Source of the DNA: Bacteroidales bacterium
GTDB taxonomy: Bacteria; Bacteroidota; Bacteroidia; Bacteroidales; UBA932
Assembly (NCBI GenBank): GCA_017430365.1
Contig: JAFRNC010000003.1
Location: 112,846-176,845, forward strand
Length of the DNA stretch: 64,000 bases
Direction: 5' to 3'
Position 1 is the first letter of the stretch, and every line of letters starts with the position of its first letter. The position numbers and the translations under genes were made by a program. The notes beneath the pieces were generated by a model. The model was given only the letters and a program-made list of their open reading frames with translations, had not been told where the DNA came from and ran no database searches. Shown in pieces: positions 44,693 through 53,676 of the stretch.

Positions 44693-46018
44693 TTACATAC
44701 CTGAACGGCCCTTGAGACGTCCTGTCTTCATGAGACCGTCGTAGTGACGCATGAGCAAGTGGCTCTCGATCTGCTGGAGGGTATCCAGGATGACGCCCAC
44801 GAGGATCAGCAGCGAGGTGCCGCCGTAGAAGGGGGCGAACTGGGAGTTGACGCCGAGCATCCTCGCGAATGCGGGAAGGATGGCGACGAGTGCCAGCAGG
44901 ATGGAACCGGGAAGCGTAATGCGCGACATCACGGCGTCGATATATTCGGCAGTCTTCTTGCCGGGCTTGCAACCCGGGATGAAACCGCCGTTCTTCTTCA
45001 TCTCTTCGGCCATGTTGGTCGGGTTCACGGTAATAGCGGTGTAGAAATACGTGAACAGGATGACCATGATGGCGTAGACGAAGTTATACCAGAAACCGTT
45101 GGTGTTGCCCATGACTGCAGCGAGGCCTTTGGTAGCCGTGAAGCTCTGGAATATGAGCGGGAAGAGCATCAGCGCCTGCGCGAAGATGATCGGCATGACA
45201 CCAGCCGCATTGATCTTCAGCGGAATGTACTGACGGACACCGCCATACTGCTTGTTGCCCACGATACGTTTTGCATACTGCACGGGGATCTTCCGGACCG
45301 CCTGGACGAGGGCGATGGTACCGACGAATACGAGGAAGAGCACTACCAGTTCGATGACGAGCACGAGCATGCCGCCAAGGCTGGTGGTCCATTTCTCGGA
45401 TATCTCGATCCAAAGCGCCTGGGGAAGGCGGGCGATGATACCGACCATGATGATCAGGGAAATACCATTACCAATGCCGCGGTCTGTAATTCTTTCACCC
45501 AACCACATGACGAACATGGTACCGCCGATCAGGATCAGGGTGGCGAAGACACCGTACCACCAGCCGTTCATCGTGGTGACGAACGCCTCGGGGGGAAGGG
45601 TCGAACGAAGGCTCGCGACATAGGCAGGGCCCTGGATCGCCAGGATCAGGATCGTGAGGTAGCGGGTATATTGATTCATCTTGCGACGTCCGCTCTCGCC
45701 CTCGCGCTGGAGGCGCTGGAATGAGGGAAGGAAGACGCCGAGAAGCTGGATCACGATGGAAGCGGAGATGTAGGGCATGACGCCCAAGGCGAAGATGGAC
45801 GCGTTACCGAATGCGCCGCCCGAGAACATGTTCAACAGACCGACGAGTCCTTCGGAAGTCTTCTGCTGCAACGCCGCGATCTGCGTGGCGTCGATACCGG
45901 GGATCACGATGTAGCTGCCGAGACGGTAGACCACGATCAGTCCGAAGGTATAGAGAAGCCTCTTCCGGAGATCTTCGATCTTGAAGATGTTCGCTATCGT
46001 TTGAAAAAATCTCTTCAT
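44693..46018 (-). CDS. secY: Protein translocase subunit SecY
   Basis: The 441-residue channel protein has ten membrane helices. Motifs include the plug/pore region GGAFGNASIFALGVMPYISASIV, GERITDRGIGNGISLIIM and PGKKTAEYIDAVMSRITLPG. It is encoded 5 nt after rplO. Confidence 0.98.
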   Translation of the reverse strand: MKRFFQTIANIFKIEDLRKRLLYTFGLIVVYRLGSYIVIPGIDATQIAALQQKTSEGLVGLLNMFSGGAFGNASIFALGVMPYISASIVIQLLGVFLPSFQRLQREGESGRRKMNQYTRYLTILILAIQGPAYVASLRSTLPPEAFVTTMNGWWYGVFATLILIGGTMFVMWLGERITDRGIGNGISLIIMVGIIARLPQALWIEISEKWTTSLGGMLVLVIELVVLFLVFVGTIALVQAVRKIPVQYAKRIVGNKQYGGVRQYIPLKINAAGVMPIIFAQALMLFPLIFQSFTATKGLAAVMGNTNGFWYNFVYAIMVILFTYFYTAITVNPTNMAEEMKKNGGFIPGCKPGKKTAEYIDAVMSRITLPGSILLALVAILPAFARMLGVNSQFAPFYGGTSLLILVGVILDTLQQIESHLLMRHYDGLMKTGRLKGRSGM

Positions 46019-46023
46019 AGGGC

Positions 46024-46470
46024 TTAGAGTTTGGTAACGGTACCGCCTTTCTCTTCGATCTTCTTGATTGCTGTAGCGGAGAAAGCGTCGGCGGTGACAT
46101 CGAGCTTGGCGGTCAGTTCCCCGTTGCCGAGGATCTTCACGAGATCGTCCTTCGATGCGAAGCCTGCGCTCCTCAACACGTCAACGTCGATTGCAGTGAG
46201 ATTGTAGCGCTCGCTGATGGTCTGCAGTGCGGAGAGGTTGACGGCTTTGTATTCAACTCTGTTGTGATTCTTGAAACCGAATTTGGGAAGACGGCGCTGG
46301 ATAGGCATCTGACCGCCTTCAAAACCGATCTTGCGGGCATAACCGGAACGGGATTTCGCACCGTTGCTGCCGCGACCGGCGGTCTTGCCAAGGCCCGAAC
46401 CGGGACCGCGGCCGACACGTTTCTCTGATTTCACGGAACCTTTTGCAGGTGTAAGGTTATTGAGTTTCAT
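46024..46470 (-). CDS. rplO: 50S ribosomal protein L15
   Basis: The 148-residue protein starts [20 protein letters not shown] and has the glycine/arginine-rich extension ([20 protein letters not shown]) that penetrates 23S rRNA, followed by the compact C-terminal domain. Confidence 0.98.
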
Positions 46471-46482
46471 CTGATATTCCTC

Positions 46483-46668
46483 CTATTCGTTGACGGGTTC
46501 GACGGTTACCAGATGGGCGACCCTTTCGATCATCCCTTCGGTGACGGGGGTAAGTTCCACGACTACGCTCTGGTGCATCCTGTGGATGCCGAGCGAAGTG
46601 AGGTTGGCAATCTGACGCTTGGTGGCGCCGCTCTTGCTCTTGATCTGGGTAAGTTTCACTTTTGCCAT
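46483..46668 (-). CDS. rpmD: 50S ribosomal protein L30
   Basis: The 61-residue protein (MAKVKLTQIKSKSGATKRQI, LTSLGIHRMHQSV) matches bacterial L30 in length and motif order and sits between rpsE and rplO as usual. Confidence 0.97.
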   Translation of the reverse strand: MAKVKLTQIKSKSGATKRQIANLTSLGIHRMHQSVVVELTPVTEGMIERVAHLVTVEPVNE

Positions 46669-46681
46669 TTCGTTTCCCTCC

Positions 46682-47200
46682 TTAACCGTTAAATACTCTG
46701 TTCATGGGAATGCCGCGCAGGCCGGCCACCGTATAAGCATCGCGCATCTCGGTGAGGGCGGCGACGGTAGCTTTCACGAGGTTGTGGGGGTTCGAGCTGC
46801 CCTTGCTCTTTGCGAGGACGTCGTGGACACCCACCGACTCGAAGACGGCACGCATAGCACCACCGGCCTTCACACCGGTACCGGGGGCTGCGGGTTTCAT
46901 GAATACACGGGCGCCGCCGAATTTGGCTGCCTGCTCGTGGGGAATCGTCTGCTTGCTCAGAGGAATGCGGACGAGGTTCTTCTTCGCATCTTCAATACCC
47001 TTGGAGATTGCGGTAGTGACTTCGTTGGCCTTTCCAAGACCGTAGCCGACGACACCGTTTTCGTCGCCGACGACCACGATGGCAGCAAAGCTGAAGTGAC
47101 GGCCACCTTTCGTGACTTTGGTGACTCGCTGGACGGCCACGAGGCGGTCCTTGAGCTCCAGGTCCGTAGTCTTTACTTTCTTAACATTGATATCTGCCAT
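46682..47200 (-). CDS. rpsE: 30S ribosomal protein S5
   Basis: The 172-residue protein has the double-stranded-RNA-like N-terminal domain ([41 protein letters not shown]) and the C-terminal domain with [19 protein letters not shown]. It works in decoding fidelity. Confidence 0.98.
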   Translation of the reverse strand: MADINVKKVKTTDLELKDRLVAVQRVTKVTKGGRHFSFAAIVVVGDENGVVGYGLGKANEVTTAISKGIEDAKKNLVRIPLSKQTIPHEQAAKFGGARVFMKPAAPGTGVKAGGAMRAVFESVGVHDVLAKSKGSSNPHNLVKATVAALTEMRDAYTVAGLRGIPMNRVFNG

Positions 47201-47205
47201 AGCTC

Positions 47206-47568
47206 TTAGAATTTAAGGCCACCCTCACGGGCAGCGTCTGCCAAACTTTTAACTCTTCCGTGATAGAGATAACCTCCGCGGTCGAATGCGACGGTCTCGA
47301 TGCCCTTCTCTTTGGCACGCTCGGCGATGGCCTTGCCGACGATGGCAGCGGCCTCGATGCCGGTCTTGCCCTTGCAGGACTCGGCGAGAGCCTTGTCGTT
47401 GGAAGCGGCGGAAACCAGGGTCACGCCCTTGGTGTCGTCCACGACCTGGACGTAGATCTGTTTATTACTCCTGAAAACCACCATGCGGGGCCTTTCGGCG
47501 GTGCCGTTGACAACCTTGCGGATGCGGAGGTGGATTCTCTCTCTTCTTTCTGTTTTAGTCAATGCCAT
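47206..47568 (-). CDS. rplR: 50S ribosomal protein L18
   Basis: The 120-residue 5S rRNA-binding protein has [34 protein letters not shown] and the ending [19 protein letters not shown]. It anchors 5S rRNA with L5. Confidence 0.98.
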   Translation of the reverse strand: MALTKTERRERIHLRIRKVVNGTAERPRMVVFRSNKQIYVQVVDDTKGVTLVSAASNDKALAESCKGKTGIEAAAIVGKAIAERAKEKGIETVAFDRGGYLYHGRVKSLADAAREGGLKF

Positions 47569-47582
47569 AACTTGATCTCCTA

Positions 47583-48143
47583 TTATTTAGCAGAAGCACT
47601 CTTGCCGGCCTTGCGGCGGAGCTGTTCGCCGACGAACTTGATACCCTTGCCCTTATACGGCTCAGGCTTGCGGAACGAGCGGACCTTGGCAGCAACCATA
47701 CCGAGCAGCTGCTTGTCTGCGCTCTTGAGAACCAAAACCGGGTTCTGGCCCTTCTTCACGGGCTCGGCCTCGGCTTTGACTTCGTCGGGAAGGCAGAACT
47801 GGATGTCGTGCGAGTAACCGAGGCTGAAGACCACGATCTGGCCTTTCACTTCCACGCGGTAACCGACACCGACCAATTCCTGCTTGACAGTATAACCTTC
47901 GGAGACACCCACGACCATGTTGTGGATAAGGGCGCGGTAGAGACCGTGCATCGAGCGGTGGCGAGGTTGATCTGTCGGGCGCTTCACTGTAATGACACCC
48001 CCGTCTGCGGAGATTTCGATGTCCGGATCAATCTTCTGGGACAGTTCTCCGAGCGGGCCTTTCACCTTTACGACGTGGTCGTCGCCCACAGTGACGGCGA
48101 CACCCGAGGGAAGGTTTACAGGTAATTTACCGATTCTTGACAT
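47583..48143 (-). CDS. rplF: 50S ribosomal protein L6
   Basis: The 186-residue protein starts [23 protein letters not shown] 48143 is chosen because the frame extends upstream without L6 similarity. Two alpha/beta domains follow, ending with [13 protein letters not shown]. The C-terminal residues are Lys/Ala-rich. Confidence 0.98.
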   Translation of the reverse strand: MSRIGKLPVNLPSGVAVTVGDDHVVKVKGPLGELSQKIDPDIEISADGGVITVKRPTDQPRHRSMHGLYRALIHNMVVGVSEGYTVKQELVGVGYRVEVKGQIVVFSLGYSHDIQFCLPDEVKAEAEPVKKGQNPVLVLKSADKQLLGMVAAKVRSFRKPEPYKGKGIKFVGEQLRRKAGKSASAK

Positions 48144-48169
48144 TATTCTTGAATTTTGATAGTTGACAA

Positions 48170-48565
48170 TTAGTACACGTAACAAATTACTTCACCGCCG
48201 ACATTGAGGTCCTTGGCCTCTTTGTCCGTGATAATACCCTTGGAGGTGGAGAGGATGGCGATACCCAGTCCGTTCAGTACGCGGGGCATGTTCTCGACGT
48301 CAGTGTAGGTACGGAGACCCGGGGAGCTGACGCGGATGAGCTTCTTGACAGCCGCTTTCTTGGTTTCCGGATGGTACTTGAGAGCCATCTTGATAGTGTT
48401 GCAGGGCTTGCCCTCAACAACCTTGTAGGCGAGGATATACCCTTTCTCGTGGAGAATCCGGGTAATCTCGACCTTCATCTTCGATGCCGGCACCTCTACG
48501 GTCTTGTGACCTGCGAGATAGGCATTGCGAACTCTGGTCAGATAATCTGCAATTGGATCAGTCAT
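48170..48565 (-). CDS. rpsH: 30S ribosomal protein S8
   Basis: The 131-residue protein starts MTDPIADYLTRVRNAYLAGH and has the C-terminal RNA-binding motif with ISTSKGIITDKEAK. S8 represses the spc operon in E. coli. Here the 97-nt gap just upstream is the widest inside the cluster and contains a hairpin. Confidence 0.98.
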   Translation of the reverse strand: MTDPIADYLTRVRNAYLAGHKTVEVPASKMKVEITRILHEKGYILAYKVVEGKPCNTIKMALKYHPETKKAAVKKLIRVSSPGLRTYTDVENMPRVLNGLGIAILSTSKGIITDKEAKDLNVGGEVICYVY

Positions 48566-48662
48566 TGTTTTTTGTTTTTGTGAATCCCGGCGTCACTCGG
48601 AAAAAGCCTTGGCGCGACGCCCGATATCCAATGTGTTATTATTAATTAATTGAGTGAATTTC

Positions 48663-48932
48663 CTACCAGCTTGCCTTCTTGACGCCCGGGATCAGGCCCT
48701 TGGAAGCCATCTCGCGGAACTGAATACGGCTGATACCGAAAAAGCGCATGTAACCCTTCGGACGGCCCGTGATCGAGCAGCGGTTGTGCTTGCGGCACGG
48801 GGAGCTGTTCTTCGGGAGCTTGTCGAGAGCGGCCCAGTCGCCGGCTTCCTTCAAGGCCTTGCGTTTCTCAGCATACTTGGCACACATCTTCGCACGCTTA
48901 ACTTCACGTGCCTTCATTGATTCTTTTGCCAT
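48663..48932 (-). CDS. rpsN: 30S ribosomal protein S14 (zinc-free form)
   Basis: The 89-residue protein begins [20 protein letters not shown] and ends [15 protein letters not shown]. It has the long form without the CxxC pairs of zinc-binding S14, as usual in Bacteroidota. Confidence 0.97.
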   Translation of the reverse strand: MAKESMKAREVKRAKMCAKYAEKRKALKEAGDWAALDKLPKNSSPCRKHNRCSITGRPKGYMRFFGISRIQFREMASKGLIPGVKKASW

Positions 48933-48937
48933 ACCTC

Positions 48938-49552
48938 TTAGTTATTGTGTTTGATGTTCTTGAAAGGTATACCGAATTCACGGAGAAGCGCGAACGCCTC
49001 CTCGTCCTTGGTGGCGGTAGTTACGAAGGTGATCTCCATACCCATCACTTTCGTGATCTTGTCGATGTCGATCTCCGGGAAGATGATCTGCTCCTTCACG
49101 CCCATGGTATAGTTGCCGCGGCCGTCGAAATTCTCGGAGACACCCTTGAAGTCGCGGATGCGGGGAAGGGAGACTGCGATCAGACGCTCGAGGAACTCGT
49201 ACATGCGGATGCCGCGGAGCGTGACCTTCACGCCGATGGGCATGCCCTTGCGGAGCTTGAAGTTGGAAATGTCCTTGCGGGAAACAGTCTGGACAGCTTT
49301 CTGTCCGGTGATGGTGGTGAGCTCCTGCTGGGCGACCTCGACCAGTTTCTTGTCCTGGGTGGCGCTGCCGATGCCCTGGTTGACGGTGATCTTGGTGAGC
49401 TTGGGAACCTGCATCACGGTGGAGTACTTGAACTCCTTCATCAACTTGTCAACGATCTCTTCCTTGTACTTCTTCTGAAGGGAAGGGACGTACCCGATCT
49501 GGGCCATGCTGGGACCCTGCGGTACTGCTGCTTCTTTATTCTTCTTTGCCAT
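48938..49552 (-). CDS. rplE: 50S ribosomal protein L5
   Basis: The 204-residue protein has the L5 core ([47 protein letters not shown]). The first 20 residues ([20 protein letters not shown]) are an extension compared with E. coli L5. Its ATG overlaps the rplX stop as TAATG. Confidence 0.97.
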   Translation of the reverse strand: MAKKNKEAAVPQGPSMAQIGYVPSLQKKYKEEIVDKLMKEFKYSTVMQVPKLTKITVNQGIGSATQDKKLVEVAQQELTTITGQKAVQTVSRKDISNFKLRKGMPIGVKVTLRGIRMYEFLERLIAVSLPRIRDFKGVSENFDGRGNYTMGVKEQIIFPEIDIDKITKVMGMEITFVTTATKDEEAFALLREFGIPFKNIKHNN

Positions 49553-49872
49553 TACTTGATCTCCTCACCAGATTTTTTAGCATAACGGACGAGTTTGCCC
49601 TTGCTGCCGATACGGCGTCCGATCTTGGTAGGGCCGCCCTTGACGGGGTCGACTACCTGAAGATTCGAGATGTGTACGCCGGCTTCCTGCTTGACAATGC
49701 CGCCCTGCGGATTCTTGGAATTGGGTTTGGTATGCTTGCTGACCATGTTGACTCCCTCAACGATGGCGCGGCTCTTCTCAGTATTCACAGCCAGGACCTT
49801 ACCGGTTTTGCCCTTGTCGTTGCCTGCGTTTACATATACCATGTCGCCTTTCTTGATGTGCAATTTTGCCAT
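49552..49872 (-). CDS. rplX: 50S ribosomal protein L24
   Basis: The 106-residue protein has the KOW motif ([20 protein letters not shown]) and [12 protein letters not shown]. It is one of the first proteins to bind 23S rRNA. Confidence 0.97.
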   Translation of the reverse strand: MAKLHIKKGDMVYVNAGNDKGKTGKVLAVNTEKSRAIVEGVNMVSKHTKPNSKNPQGGIVKQEAGVHISNLQVVDPVKGGPTKIGRRIGSKGKLVRYAKKSGEEIK

Positions 49873-49884
49873 TGTTCTGTCTCC

Positions 49885-50250
49885 TTATAACACCTCAGGG
49901 GCGAGTGAAACGATCTTCATATAATTTTCACGCAGCTCGCGGGCCACGGGACCGAAAATACGGGTTCCAACCACCTCGTCCTGCTTGGTCAGCAGCACGC
50001 AGGCGTTGTCGTCGAAACGGATGTAGGAACCGTCGGGACGGCGGATCTCCTTCTTGGTGCGGACGACGACGGCATTGGAAACGGAGCCCTTCTTGGCGTT
50101 GCCGCCCGGAATGGCGCTCTTGACGGCGACAACGATCTTGTCACCTACGGTAGCATAACGATGGCGGGTACCGCCAAGGACGCGGATGCAGAGAACCTCT
50201 TTCGCACCCGAGTTGTCAGCCACCAACAAACGTGATTCTTGCTGTATCAT
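49885..50250 (-). CDS. rplN: 50S ribosomal protein L14
   Basis: The 121-residue protein starts [20 protein letters not shown] and has [15 protein letters not shown] and the ending [20 protein letters not shown]. Canonical length and order. Confidence 0.98.
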   Translation of the reverse strand: MIQQESRLLVADNSGAKEVLCIRVLGGTRHRYATVGDKIVVAVKSAIPGGNAKKGSVSNAVVVRTKKEIRRPDGSYIRFDDNACVLLTKQDEVVGTRIFGPVARELRENYMKIVSLAPEVL

Positions 50251-50251
50251 T

Positions 50252-50506
50252 TTACTTGACTTTTTCTACGATTTCTACTAATCTCCAGCGTTTGGTCTTG
50301 CTCAGGGGACGGGTCTCCATGATACGGACCTTGTCGCCTTCGCTGCACTCGTTCTTGTCATCCTGGGCGACGAACTTCGTGGTCTTGTTCACGAACTTGC
50401 CGTACACGGGATGCATCTCCTTGGTTTTCACAGCAACTACAATAGATTTATCCATCTTGTTGCTGACCACGATGCCGATTCTTTCTTTACGAAGATTTCT
50501 TTCCAT
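50252..50506 (-). CDS. rpsQ: 30S ribosomal protein S17
   Basis: The 84-residue OB-fold protein contains [20 protein letters not shown] and [19 protein letters not shown]. It is 1 nt from rplN. Confidence 0.98.
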   Translation of the reverse strand: MERNLRKERIGIVVSNKMDKSIVVAVKTKEMHPVYGKFVNKTTKFVAQDDKNECSEGDKVRIMETRPLSKTKRWRLVEIVEKVK

Positions 50507-50519
50507 GGGACATTTCTAT

Positions 50520-50714
50520 TTAGTTCTGTTTTTCTTTTTCAGCCAGCACGGTCATCATCCGGGCAATGTCGGCTTTGGCCTTCTTGATAACCGAAGTGTC
50601 TTCCAGGGGAGAGATCACGTGGTTCATCTTCATTTTGTTGAGATTCTGCCTCTCAACTTCGAGACGCTCGCGGAGGTCTTTGACCGCCATCTCTTCGATT
50701 TCTTTTCTTTTCAT
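50520..50714 (-). CDS. rpmC: 50S ribosomal protein L29
   Basis: The 64-residue helical hairpin protein starts MKRKEIEEMAVKDLRERLEV and has the family NLNKMKMNH...L.DTS.IKKAKADIAR pattern. It lies at the tunnel exit next to L23. Confidence 0.97.
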   Translation of the reverse strand: MKRKEIEEMAVKDLRERLEVERQNLNKMKMNHVISPLEDTSVIKKAKADIARMMTVLAEKEKQN

Positions 50715-50732
50715 TGTCTTCTCTCCTCAAGA

Positions 50733-51152
50733 TTATTCAACATAGTCCCTGCGGACGACGAACTTGGTGGTGACGGGAAGCTTCTGGGCGCCGAGGCGGA
50801 GCGCCTCCTTGGCGATCTCCATCGGAACACCTTCGGCCTCGATGATCATGCGACCCGGGGTGATGGGGGCAACGAAGCCCTCGGGGTTACCCTTACCTTT
50901 ACCCATACGGACCTCAGCAGGTTTCTTGGTATAGGGCTTGTCAGGGAATACGCGGATCCAGATCTTACCTTCACGTTTCATGTAACGGACGACAGCCTGA
51001 CGGGCAGCTTCAATCTGCTGACCGGTGAGCCAGCAGCTCTCCATGGTCTTGATTCCGAAAGATCCGAAGGCCAACTGGCTGCCCCTCTGGGCGAGACCCT
51101 TCATACGGCCTTTCTGCTGTCTTCTGAACTTGGTTTTCTTAGGTTGTAACAT
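50733..51152 (-). CDS. rplP: 50S ribosomal protein L16
   Basis: The 139-residue protein starts [20 protein letters not shown] and has [39 protein letters not shown]. It places the A-site tRNA. It is the first gene of the cluster here: the usual upstream neighbours (rpsC, rplV, rpsS, rplB and so on) are missing and a Bacteroidota promoter lies just upstream. Confidence 0.98.
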   Translation of the reverse strand: MLQPKKTKFRRQQKGRMKGLAQRGSQLAFGSFGIKTMESCWLTGQQIEAARQAVVRYMKREGKIWIRVFPDKPYTKKPAEVRMGKGKGNPEGFVAPITPGRMIIEAEGVPMEIAKEALRLGAQKLPVTTKFVVRRDYVE

Positions 51153-51230
51153 AGCCTTTATTACTTAAAAATTTCTTAAACTTCTAGCCTTCAGGGTTTT
51201 AGCCTATTCCAGGCATAAAACACAGGGTTG

Positions 51231-51260
51231 CAAAGGTAAGCAAAAAAATCAAATACCAAA
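51231..51260 (-). promoter_or_regulatory. Promoter of the rplP-rplQ ribosomal operon
   Basis: On the minus strand TTTG (51260-51257) and TACCTTTG (51238-51231) are 18 nt apart. Transcription would begin about 51224, giving a leader of about 70 nt that can fold small hairpins (for example GCCT/AGGC near 51202-51214). Confidence 0.7.
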
Positions 51261-51290
51261 AACTTTTGTCAAATTTTCGACAAAAATTTT
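51259..51290 (-). terminator. AT-rich hairpin, possible terminator of the oxidoreductase operon
   Basis: A 12-bp stem with one G-U type pair (AAAACTTTTGTC at 51259-51270 and GACAAAAATTTT at 51279-51290) lies about 105 nt after the oxidoreductase stop and is followed on the minus strand by a T run. It overlaps the -33 box of the rplP promoter. Confidence 0.45.
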
Positions 51291-51394
51291 TGGTACTTAA
51301 CTTCCTGAGAAAGCAGGATGTTACGGAAATCTAAAACTTGCTTTTCACTTGCATTTTCGACCGGACGTCCTTTGCTTCGCCGAACCCCTTTCCG

Positions 51395-52588
51395 CTACCC
51401 GGCAAGGAAGCAGATGCGATGGCTTTCCAGGGAGTCGTAGAGGGTGACGGCAGGCTGCCGGTCGGGAGTGGCTACGGAATCGATGAAATCCCCCACGATA
51501 AGAAGGTCGGCATTCGCATGATATGGCAGGGCCGCTTCACCTGAGAAGTCAAAGGACCGGATAAGAGATCCTGAACGGTCACGCACTTCGATGACCTGCC
51601 CGGCGACGGATATTTCGCCTCTGGTCCCGCTGATGACTGTCTCGCGGCCTTCGCGCCGGGTGAGCGCGTTCATTTCGATGGTGAGCAGGATGCCGTCCGC
51701 CGCGGTGAGCGTCACAACCTGGCGGTCGGCCACATCGTTGTCGCAGCGGAAGGCACAGCGGCCGAAACGGCCTGTCCTCATCTCATCTTCCAGCACCTCC
51801 TGCAGCGTTTTTCCATCCGGAACGGGGAAATTGCGGGTCCACACTCCCCGGCGAAGGTACATATCCACGGCAGAGTAGGAGCAGTCCTGTTCCACGGGAC
51901 AGGTTATGCAACGGTCGGTACTGCCTTCCGGGCTGTTCTCCGGCCTGTACCAGGCCAGGCTCCCGGCAGACTGGACCCGTTCGATCTTGGCGCCGGTAAC
52001 CCACAGGAGCATATCCACATCGTGGCAGCATTTCGACACGAACGACGGAGCGGAAAGATCAGCCCGGTTCCAATATCCCCGGACAAACGTATGCAGCATC
52101 CGGTCAATCCCCACATATTCCTGATGCGATACGCCGGTGACCCGGCCGATGGTACCGCTTTCCAGCAGTTCCTTCACTTTCCGGTAGAGAGACATGAAAC
52201 GGAGCACATAGCAGACACCCACCTTGACGCCTTTCCGACGGGCCGCACCGGCTATCTCCAGGCATTGCTCATACGACTGCGCCACAGGCTTTTCCAGAAG
52301 GATGTCCCACCCGCGCTCAATGGCTTTAAGTGCCTGGGCGTGATGATAACGGTCCGGGGAGCCGATGATCACACCGTCACAAGGTTCCCGGAACCGTTCG
52401 AAAAACAGGTCGGATGAGGCGAAACAACGCTCTTCGGACAAGGCGAACTGTTTCCGGCAGGCTTCCCGGCGCACCGGATCTGGTTCCACCACGGCCGCCA
52501 GTTCCACAACATCGGGATGCAGGGAGAAGTAGTGCAGATACTTCCCCGTACGGTTCCCCACCCCGATGACTGCCAGTTTTACGCCCAC
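51395..52588 (-). CDS. Gfo/Idh/MocA-family oxidoreductase
   Basis: The 397-residue protein has an N-terminal Rossmann fold (KLAVIGVGNRTGKYLHYF) and the family EKP motif (DILLEKPVAQSYEQC), plus the C-terminal substrate domain with CCHDVDMLLWVTG. An unusual cysteine cluster C.TCPVEQDC lies near residue 240. There is no signal peptide, so it is cytoplasmic. Members oxidise sugars or sugar derivatives with NAD(P); the substrate cannot be told. It is 2 nt from the dipeptidase gene. Confidence 0.88.
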   Translation of the reverse strand: MGVKLAVIGVGNRTGKYLHYFSLHPDVVELAAVVEPDPVRREACRKQFALSEERCFASSDLFFERFREPCDGVIIGSPDRYHHAQALKAIERGWDILLEKPVAQSYEQCLEIAGAARRKGVKVGVCYVLRFMSLYRKVKELLESGTIGRVTGVSHQEYVGIDRMLHTFVRGYWNRADLSAPSFVSKCCHDVDMLLWVTGAKIERVQSAGSLAWYRPENSPEGSTDRCITCPVEQDCSYSAVDMYLRRGVWTRNFPVPDGKTLQEVLEDEMRTGRFGRCAFRCDNDVADRQVVTLTAADGILLTIEMNALTRREGRETVISGTRGEISVAGQVIEVRDRSGSLIRSFDFSGEAALPYHANADLLIVGDFIDSVATPDRQPAVTLYDSLESHRICFLAG

Positions 52589-52590
52589 TG

Positions 52591-53676
52591 TTATTTCGCG
52601 GTCTCAGCCGCCTTCTCTACCGCCCGCCAGACGCGGAGGAAGTTGCCTCCCCAGAAGAGTTCGAGTTCCCGGTCGGTCCAGCCGCGGCGCATCAGTTCGA
52701 CGGTGATGTATTTCATCCTGGATGCGTCTTCCAGCTCCTTCATTCCGCCGCCGCCGTCGAAGTCGGTGCCGATCCCGACATATTCCACTCCGACCAGATT
52801 GCGGATATACTCCACATGGTCGCAGAAGACTCCGATGTCCACCTGGGGACTGGGCAGCCAGGAGAGGGCCCAGCGGCCCGTGGTCACCTGGATCACGCCG
52901 CCCTTCGCGGCGATGGCCCTGATCTCATCGTCCGTGAGGTTGCGCGGATGGTCCTTGATGGCGTAGACGCAGGAGTGGGAGCATATCACGGGAGCCTTGC
53001 TAAGCTCGAGGCAGTCGTACAGGGTTGATGTGGAGGCATGCGAGCAGTCCACGATGATGCCCAGGCGGTTCATCTCCTTCACCAGGTCCTTCCCGAAAGG
53101 AGAGAGTCCGCCCCAGGTGTTCTGCGGGTAGCGGGAAGCGTCGCAGATGTCGTTGTCGTAGTTGTGCGAGAGGGTGATGATGCGGGTGCCGAGGTCATAG
53201 AAATCCTTCACCCTGCCCAGGTCGCGGCCTATGGGATAACCGTTCTCGATACCCATCACCAGGCTCAGCCTGTGGCGTTTCTTGTTCTTGACGACATCTT
53301 CGGGCCCGAGCGCGATCCTGGCCTCACGCGGACGCGCCTCGATATAGGCGCGAATGGCTTCCATCCTGCCGCGTGTCCAGAGATAAGCCGAATCCCGCGA
53401 AGCGTCTTCGAGCGGTCCCTGGTCGACGAAAACCGGATAGAAACAGCAGTCGATCCTTCCTTCGCGAAGTTTTGCGAAATCCGCCTGGACCTTCGCGAGG
53501 TCAACCGAATCCCCCGTCAGCGCCAGCGCGGTGTCGGTATGAGTGTCTATGGAGACTATCTTGTCGTGAAGCTTTTCAGCCCTGCGGAGAAGCATCGCAT
53601 CTTCATCCTGCTGGGCGGTGAATCCGAGCGCCGTGAGAAGCAGCAGCGCCGGAAGGAGATTCAAACAGCGTTTCAT
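52591..53676 (-). CDS. Secreted M19-family (renal-type) dipeptidase
   Basis: The 361-residue protein has a signal peptide (MKRCLNLLPALLLLTALGF) and the zinc sites of membrane dipeptidases: SIDTHTDTA, LSHNYDNDICD, IIVDCSHAS and VICSHS, with GIGTDFDGG near the end. It would hydrolyse dipeptides in the periplasm. ATG 53676 overlaps the symporter stop (ATGA), linking peptide cleavage and glutamate uptake. Confidence 0.92.
   Translation of the reverse strand: MKRCLNLLPALLLLTALGFTAQQDEDAMLLRRAEKLHDKIVSIDTHTDTALALTGDSVDLAKVQADFAKLREGRIDCCFYPVFVDQGPLEDASRDSAYLWTRGRMEAIRAYIEARPREARIALGPEDVVKNKKRHRLSLVMGIENGYPIGRDLGRVKDFYDLGTRIITLSHNYDNDICDASRYPQNTWGGLSPFGKDLVKEMNRLGIIVDCSHASTSTLYDCLELSKAPVICSHSCVYAIKDHPRNLTDDEIRAIAAKGGVIQVTTGRWALSWLPSPQVDIGVFCDHVEYIRNLVGVEYVGIGTDFDGGGGMKELEDASRMKYITVELMRRGWTDRELELFWGGNFLRVWRAVEKAAETAK

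Noticed and set aside
43945..44715. 256-residue plus-strand open frame opposite map
   Set aside because: Antisense to a complete methionine aminopeptidase gene.
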